Positions 14,761-19,708 of a stretch of 19,708 nt of DNA are shown here, one piece after another; position 1 is the first letter of the stretch, and every line of letters begins with the position of its first letter. Position numbers and translations under genes: made by a program. This DNA is from JACCXJ01 sp052387115 (lineage in GTDB: Bacteria > Pseudomonadota > Gammaproteobacteria > JACCXJ01): assembly GCA_052387115.1 (NCBI GenBank), contig JBQTJM010000216.1:1-19708 (forward strand). Direction: 5' to 3'. The notes beneath the pieces are model-generated. The model did no database searches. It was not told where the DNA came from and was given only the letters and a program-made list of their open reading frames with translations.

Positions 14761-14789
14761 CAATATTTTGGGAGCGTCCCAAGATATTG
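14761..14789. terminator. Stem-loop after the NtrC-type regulator gene
   Basis: Arms 14761-14773 (CAATATTTTGGGA) and 14777-14789 pair over 13 positions with one mismatch and a 3-nt loop, starting 8 bp beyond the stop of the regulator (14797). There is no T-tract on the minus strand, so it may be a processing or attenuation hairpin, or a dimeric protein-binding site, rather than a classical terminator. The remaining 14556-14760 gap holds the candidate sigma-54 promoter and no gene. Confidence 0.5.
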
Positions 14790-14796
14790 TGAGCGG

Positions 14797-16935
<2,139 letters not shown>

Positions 16936-16945
16936 GTCACCTCTT

Positions 16946-17950
16946 TCACCTCGCTTCGAAACGGGTGCCGAGCTTGGCGTTGGAGAGTTGTTCTTTGAAC
17001 ATCTTTCTCGCCCAAAGATAGTTGAAGCGTACCACAGAAAAATCGAAGGCCGTACCCTCTTTCATGTGTGGATTCAGAACCATAAACTTGCAGTTTGACG
17101 CCTCTCGCGCTTTCAGGACCTGGTATTCCCAGACCTCATCTTCCAAGCGGTGCATGGCATTCAACATGCGCTGAATAAACCCCACCGGTTTCGTGATGCG
17201 GCCCGAGTCGCTAAAGTGGGTGCAGATCACTACCAGTTGGCTCTTGCGCCCCTCCCGATGGTGCTCTTCAATGATCGAAGGCAGGGGGGTCTTTTCGACG
17301 ACGGCACCATCAAAGTAACCGTAGTCTCGACCGTTCCAATCGGGGATCGGAAACACCACGCCGGGGATGCACATCGATGCCGTGATGGCGTTCACTAACG
17401 GCCCCTGGCGGAAGACGATCTTTTGGGCGTGCCCGTCATCGGTACAGGCGATCACACGAAACGGGATCTCACAGTCCTCGAAGCACTGGACCCGAAGCCC
17501 GTGTGCTATCGCCGTACGAAAGCGGCGGCCGCGCACCAGACCGTCGGGTAATTGCTTGAAAAGAAGCAGACGCGCCAGTCCCACGCCCAGGACTTCCCAA
17601 CGAGCAAAATCCACAGCGCCCTTGCGATCGAGCTCGTCGACGAGCGACAGCATATGGTCGACGGATAGCCCGGTACTCCAGCCTCCACCAACGATGGCGC
17701 CCACCGAGACGCCCCAGATCTCCTGAATATAGGGTCTGAGCTCGAGCTCTGTCAAGAGAGCAGCAAGGGCGAGGTTGCCGGCCAGGCCAGGCGCACTTCC
17801 GGCACCGAAGCCGATCGCCAGATGGTTGTCCGGGTTAGAGGCGATCCGTTTCAGGATACGGTAGTGCGAGGGGTTGCAGGGCGCCTCGATCTCCTCGCGC
17901 TGCGCCATGAGCTGCGCCACGTAGTCCTGCTCGGCGGCATCGGACATCAT
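16946..17950 (-). CDS. Patatin-like phospholipase
   Basis: 334 residues of the patatin/RssA lipid-hydrolase family. The nucleophile elbow is GVSVGAIVGG (Ser82). The catalytic Asp is D214 in YFDGAVVEKTPL. The oxyanion loop is FGAGSAPGLAGN (about 48-59) rather than the usual GGGA[R/K]G, with Pro at the usual Arg/Lys place. No signal peptide or membrane helix is seen, so it should be cytosolic acting on membrane lipids. Two consecutive ATGs (17950 and 17947) are possible starts. It lies 46 bp after the ParA-like gene and 10 bp before the sigma-54 regulator, implying one transcript. The substrate is unknown. Confidence 0.93.
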   Translation of the reverse strand: MMSDAAEQDYVAQLMAQREEIEAPCNPSHYRILKRIASNPDNHLAIGFGAGSAPGLAGNLALAALLTELELRPYIQEIWGVSVGAIVGGGWSTGLSVDHMLSLVDELDRKGAVDFARWEVLGVGLARLLLFKQLPDGLVRGRRFRTAIAHGLRVQCFEDCEIPFRVIACTDDGHAQKIVFRQGPLVNAITASMCIPGVVFPIPDWNGRDYGYFDGAVVEKTPLPSIIEEHHREGRKSQLVVICTHFSDSGRITKPVGFIQRMLNAMHRLEDEVWEYQVLKAREASNCKFMVLNPHMKEGTAFDFSVVRFNYLWARKMFKEQLSNAKLGTRFEAR

Positions 17951-17996
17951 CCGCTCCCGGGGCCTTATGCCTCGCTCGATATCGGGCGGCCGCGAT

Positions 17997-18761
17997 TCAT
18001 GTGCTCAGTATGCGCTGGGTAATGTCCCGGATGCTGAGGCTGATTGGGTGCTCGGGATAGCGATGGACGAACAGGCCTTCGCTCGCGAGCTCAGCAAAGT
18101 CTTCGCTCAAAGGGATCATTCCGATGATCTCGTGGCCAAAGACCTCTTGCAGGCGCGCCCGTAGCTCGGCCGGATCGAGGCGTGCGTACACCTTATTGGC
18201 AATGAGGTAAACCTTTGGGACCTCCAGCTTGGCCGCGATTTCGGTCAGCACCGCCGTGCCGTAGTAGTCCTGCTGATCGGGCCGGATCAGGATGATCAGG
18301 ACATCCGAGAGCGTCGCGGCGAGCATGCTCTCCTTGTTCAGCCCGGGGTGGGTGTCGATAAATAGATAGTCTAGATCGAATGCGTCCAGCAGTTCATCGA
18401 AGTTGTCACTCAACCGGTTGATGTCGTAGCCTTCCTCAAGGAGCTGAGTAATGGCCCGAGCGTTCAACGACGCCGGCACCAACCAGCATTTCCCTTGGGC
18501 CTCCGGACCGGCATGCTCGGAGACGTCGTACGCGACTTGCGTGATGGCGCACTTACCGCGCAAGAAGTCGTATAAGGTCAGTTTGATGCGCTCTTGATCG
18601 AAGTTGAAAAGGATGTGGATCCCGGGCGATTGCAAGTCCGTATCGAGCACCGCCACCCGTTTGCCGACCGCCTGAGCACAAACGGCGATGTTGGCGGTCA
18701 TATTGGATTTCCCGGTCCCGCCGCGATAAGAGTGGATGGTGACAATCTTTCGTTCCCCCAT
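17997..18761 (-). CDS. ParA/MinD-family P-loop ATPase
   Basis: 254 residues. The deviant Walker A is HSYRGGTGKSN (residues 10-20), with Arg13 where ParA/MinD proteins carry the signature Lys and with catalytic K18 kept. Switch I is VLDTDLQSPG and Walker B is YLFIDTHPG. VYLIANKVYARLDP is the nucleotide-base-binding strand. The family forms ATP-dependent dimers that position cargo on the nucleoid or membrane. No ParB partner or MinD-type amphipathic tail is apparent, though the C-terminus ISLSIRDITQRILST is a short amphipathic-looking helix. It is the first gene of the signalling/lipase set, with AGGAGG ahead of ATG 18761. Confidence 0.93.
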   Translation of the reverse strand: MGERKIVTIHSYRGGTGKSNMTANIAVCAQAVGKRVAVLDTDLQSPGIHILFNFDQERIKLTLYDFLRGKCAITQVAYDVSEHAGPEAQGKCWLVPASLNARAITQLLEEGYDINRLSDNFDELLDAFDLDYLFIDTHPGLNKESMLAATLSDVLIILIRPDQQDYYGTAVLTEIAAKLEVPKVYLIANKVYARLDPAELRARLQEVFGHEIIGMIPLSEDFAELASEGLFVHRYPEHPISLSIRDITQRILST

Positions 18762-18832
18762 CTTTGCCTCCTCAGTTCCACGGGCAAGGACTTACCCTCA
18801 CGAACCCCCACCGGTTCGCGCCTTTCCGTAAG

Positions 18833-18857
18833 AAAAAAGGTGAGTGGCCTACACTCC
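18833..18857 (-). terminator. Weak terminator-like hairpin between the right tRNA-Gly and the ParA-like gene
   Basis: On the minus strand GAGTG-TAGGC-CACTC is a 5-bp stem (18857-18853 with 18847-18843) followed by six T residues (18838-18833). It is placed to end the tRNA transcript before the ParA-like operon. The stem is short. A second hairpin (18801-18806 with 18813-18818, CGAACC/GGTTCG) sits closer to the ParA-like start. Confidence 0.4.
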
Positions 18858-18887
18858 AAAAAGCAACCAGAATAGGAAGCTTAGAAA

Positions 18888-18958
18888 GCGGGTGATGGGA
18901 ATCGAACCCACGCTATCAGCTTGGGAAGCTGATGTTCTACCATTGAACTACACCCGCA
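18888..18958 (-). tRNA. tRNA-Gly (anticodon CCC), CCA not encoded
   Basis: The 71-nt body is identical to the copy at 4546-4616, with the same cloverleaf and CCC anticodon. The bases after the discriminator U read TTC, so CCA must be added by the nucleotidyltransferase. It is co-oriented with folK upstream and the ParA-like gene downstream. Confidence 0.97.
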
Positions 18959-18973
18959 TCGGGGCAAGTCATC

Positions 18974-19001
18974 ATTCTATGCTATCGCCTCCGCCAGTCA
19001 A
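18974..19001 (-). promoter_or_regulatory. Sigma-70 promoter of right tRNA-Gly
   Basis: TTGACT (19001-18996), 16 bp, TAGAAT (18979-18974) on the minus strand, ending 15 bp ahead of the tRNA 5' end. The boxes match those of the left copy exactly, while spacer and discriminator bases differ. Confidence 0.75.
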
Positions 19002-19028
19002 CGGCAGGGTAGGGGCGGGGGCCTCGCT

Positions 19029-19520
19029 CTAGCGACGGGCGCTCGACACCGGCCATAAGGGCTGGGCCGTCTGGTCGAAGGCTTGCCAGAGGTCCGCGAT
19101 GCGCCGACCATTCGCGGGGTGGCGCAGATCGGGGGCGATGTCGGCGAGCGGCCGGAGCACGAACGCGTACTCCAGGATATCCCGGCGCGGCACCTCGATC
19201 CCGTTGGTGCGGAACACCCGGTTTCCATACAACAGGATATCGAGGTCGAGGGGGCGGGGCGCGTAGCGCGGCGCCTCGGGGCGGCGCCCGTGGCGGTGCT
19301 CTACGCTGGACAGCTCGCCGTGCAGGGCGAGGAGGTCCAGCTCCGTATCGAAGCCCACCACCAGGTTGTAGAAACGCGCCCCGTCGAAGCCCACGGCTTT
19401 GCTCTCGTAGACGGGCGAGACCATGAGCGGGGCGAAGCGCTCGCGGAGCGACTCCAGGGCGCCCGCGATGCTGGCCTCGCGCGCGACGTTGCTACCGATC
19501 CCGAGGTAGACCCTCGGCAT
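19029..19520 (-). CDS. folK: 6-hydroxymethyl-7,8-dihydropterin pyrophosphokinase FolK
   Basis: FolK transfers pyrophosphate from ATP to 6-hydroxymethyl-dihydropterin in folate synthesis. From ATG 19520 the 163-residue protein has YLGIGSNVAREASI at the start, SPVYESKAVGFDGARFYNLVV, the ATP/Mg-binding signature RYAPRPLDLDILLYG and VPRRDILEYAFVLRPL. The start inside the folB 3' end (29-bp overlap) fits the family's MPRVYLGIGSN N-terminus. A longer reading upstream is only folB overlap. Its last codons appear duplicated as a remnant near 4690. Confidence 0.96.
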   Translation of the reverse strand: MPRVYLGIGSNVAREASIAGALESLRERFAPLMVSPVYESKAVGFDGARFYNLVVGFDTELDLLALHGELSSVEHRHGRRPEAPRYAPRPLDLDILLYGNRVFRTNGIEVPRRDILEYAFVLRPLADIAPDLRHPANGRRIADLWQAFDQTAQPLWPVSSARR

Positions 19521-19708
19521 CCCCGTCCTCCAGCCGGTGCCGGACGATGACCACACCCACGTCGCGCACCCCGCGTACCGCCCCCTGCTTGTTGACCGAC
19601 AGGCGCAGCCACGGCACCGGGAACTCGTCGAGGACCAGCTTGGCCACGGCCTCCGCCAGCGCCTCGACGAGCTGATAACGGCTCTGCTCGACGAAGGCCG
19701 TCACGCGC
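19492..19708 (-). CDS. folB: Dihydroneopterin aldolase FolB, C-terminal part (cut by window edge)
   Basis: About 72 residues reach the window end. FVEQSRYQLVEALAEAVAKLVL contains the FolB active-site Glu helix, and VPWLRLSVNKQGAVRGVRDVGVVI is the conserved C-terminal strand with its Lys. FolB converts dihydroneopterin to 6-hydroxymethyl-dihydropterin, the substrate of FolK. The gene overlaps folK by 29 bp, consistent with a folBK operon. The C-terminal tail after VIVRHRLEDGD is unremarkable. The start lies outside the window. Confidence 0.93.
   Translation of the reverse strand, partial: RVTAFVEQSRYQLVEALAEAVAKLVLDEFPVPWLRLSVNKQGAVRGVRDVGVVIVRHRLEDGDAEGLPRDR

Noticed and set aside
18784..18798. 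Second sigma-54-like site before the ParA-like gene
   Set aside because: GG-N10-GC and TTGC are present but the -24 box is poor, and the start site would fall almost on the ribosome site. Mentioned only as a weak possibility.

Overview
The window looks like a GC-rich gammaproteobacterial chromosome, possibly Chromatiales-like. The evidence is the Tol-Pal order (tolA-tolB-pal-cpoB) leading into queE-queC, the tRNA-Gly sequence, and folB-folK on the other side. The taxonomic placement below class level is inference.

Layout. (1) 1-4425, + strand, core: end of tolA, tolB, pal, cpoB, a REP-like inverted repeat, queE and queC. (2) 4543-18958: an accessory block of about 14.4 kb lying exactly between two tRNA-Gly(CCC) genes that are identical over their 71-nt bodies. 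Both are on the minus strand and both have a TTGACT-N16-TAGAAT promoter. The left copy encodes CCA and the right copy does not. Next to the left copy is what looks like a remnant of the 3' end of folK, whose intact gene sits beside the right copy. (3) 19029-19708, minus strand, core: folK and the end of folB.

Inside the block, 4784-10591 is a gene graveyard: a GMC oxidoreductase N-terminus, a truncated D-cysteine desulfhydrase-like PLP enzyme, a truncated C5 DNA methyltransferase, a frameshifted and truncated ComA-like phosphosulfolactate synthase, a frameshifted unknown gene, a frameshifted CoA-transferase beta subunit, a MetE-like C-terminus, and an acylating aldehyde dehydrogenase N-terminus. 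The only intact genes there are two type II toxin-antitoxin (PIN/RHH) modules. A MITE-like inverted repeat lies between the second module and the comA remnant.

The interesting part is 10627-18761, a compact set of intact minus-strand genes. In transcription order these are a ParA/MinD-type ATPase, a patatin-like lipase, an NtrC-type regulator (degenerate DHp + receiver + PAS + AAA+ with GAFTGA + Fis HTH), a possible sigma-54 promoter, a small hypothetical protein, a hybrid histidine kinase with an ethylene-receptor-like membrane domain, a single-domain response regulator, and a DHp-receiver-HAMP-like protein with no kinase ATPase domain. A reasonable reading is one membrane-associated phosphorelay. 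In that reading the copper/ethylene-type sensor kinase feeds several receiver proteins, the sigma-54 activator controls the downstream half, and the lipase plus the ParA-like ATPase act as output or positioning components. The gene content is read from the sequence. The integrated function is inference.
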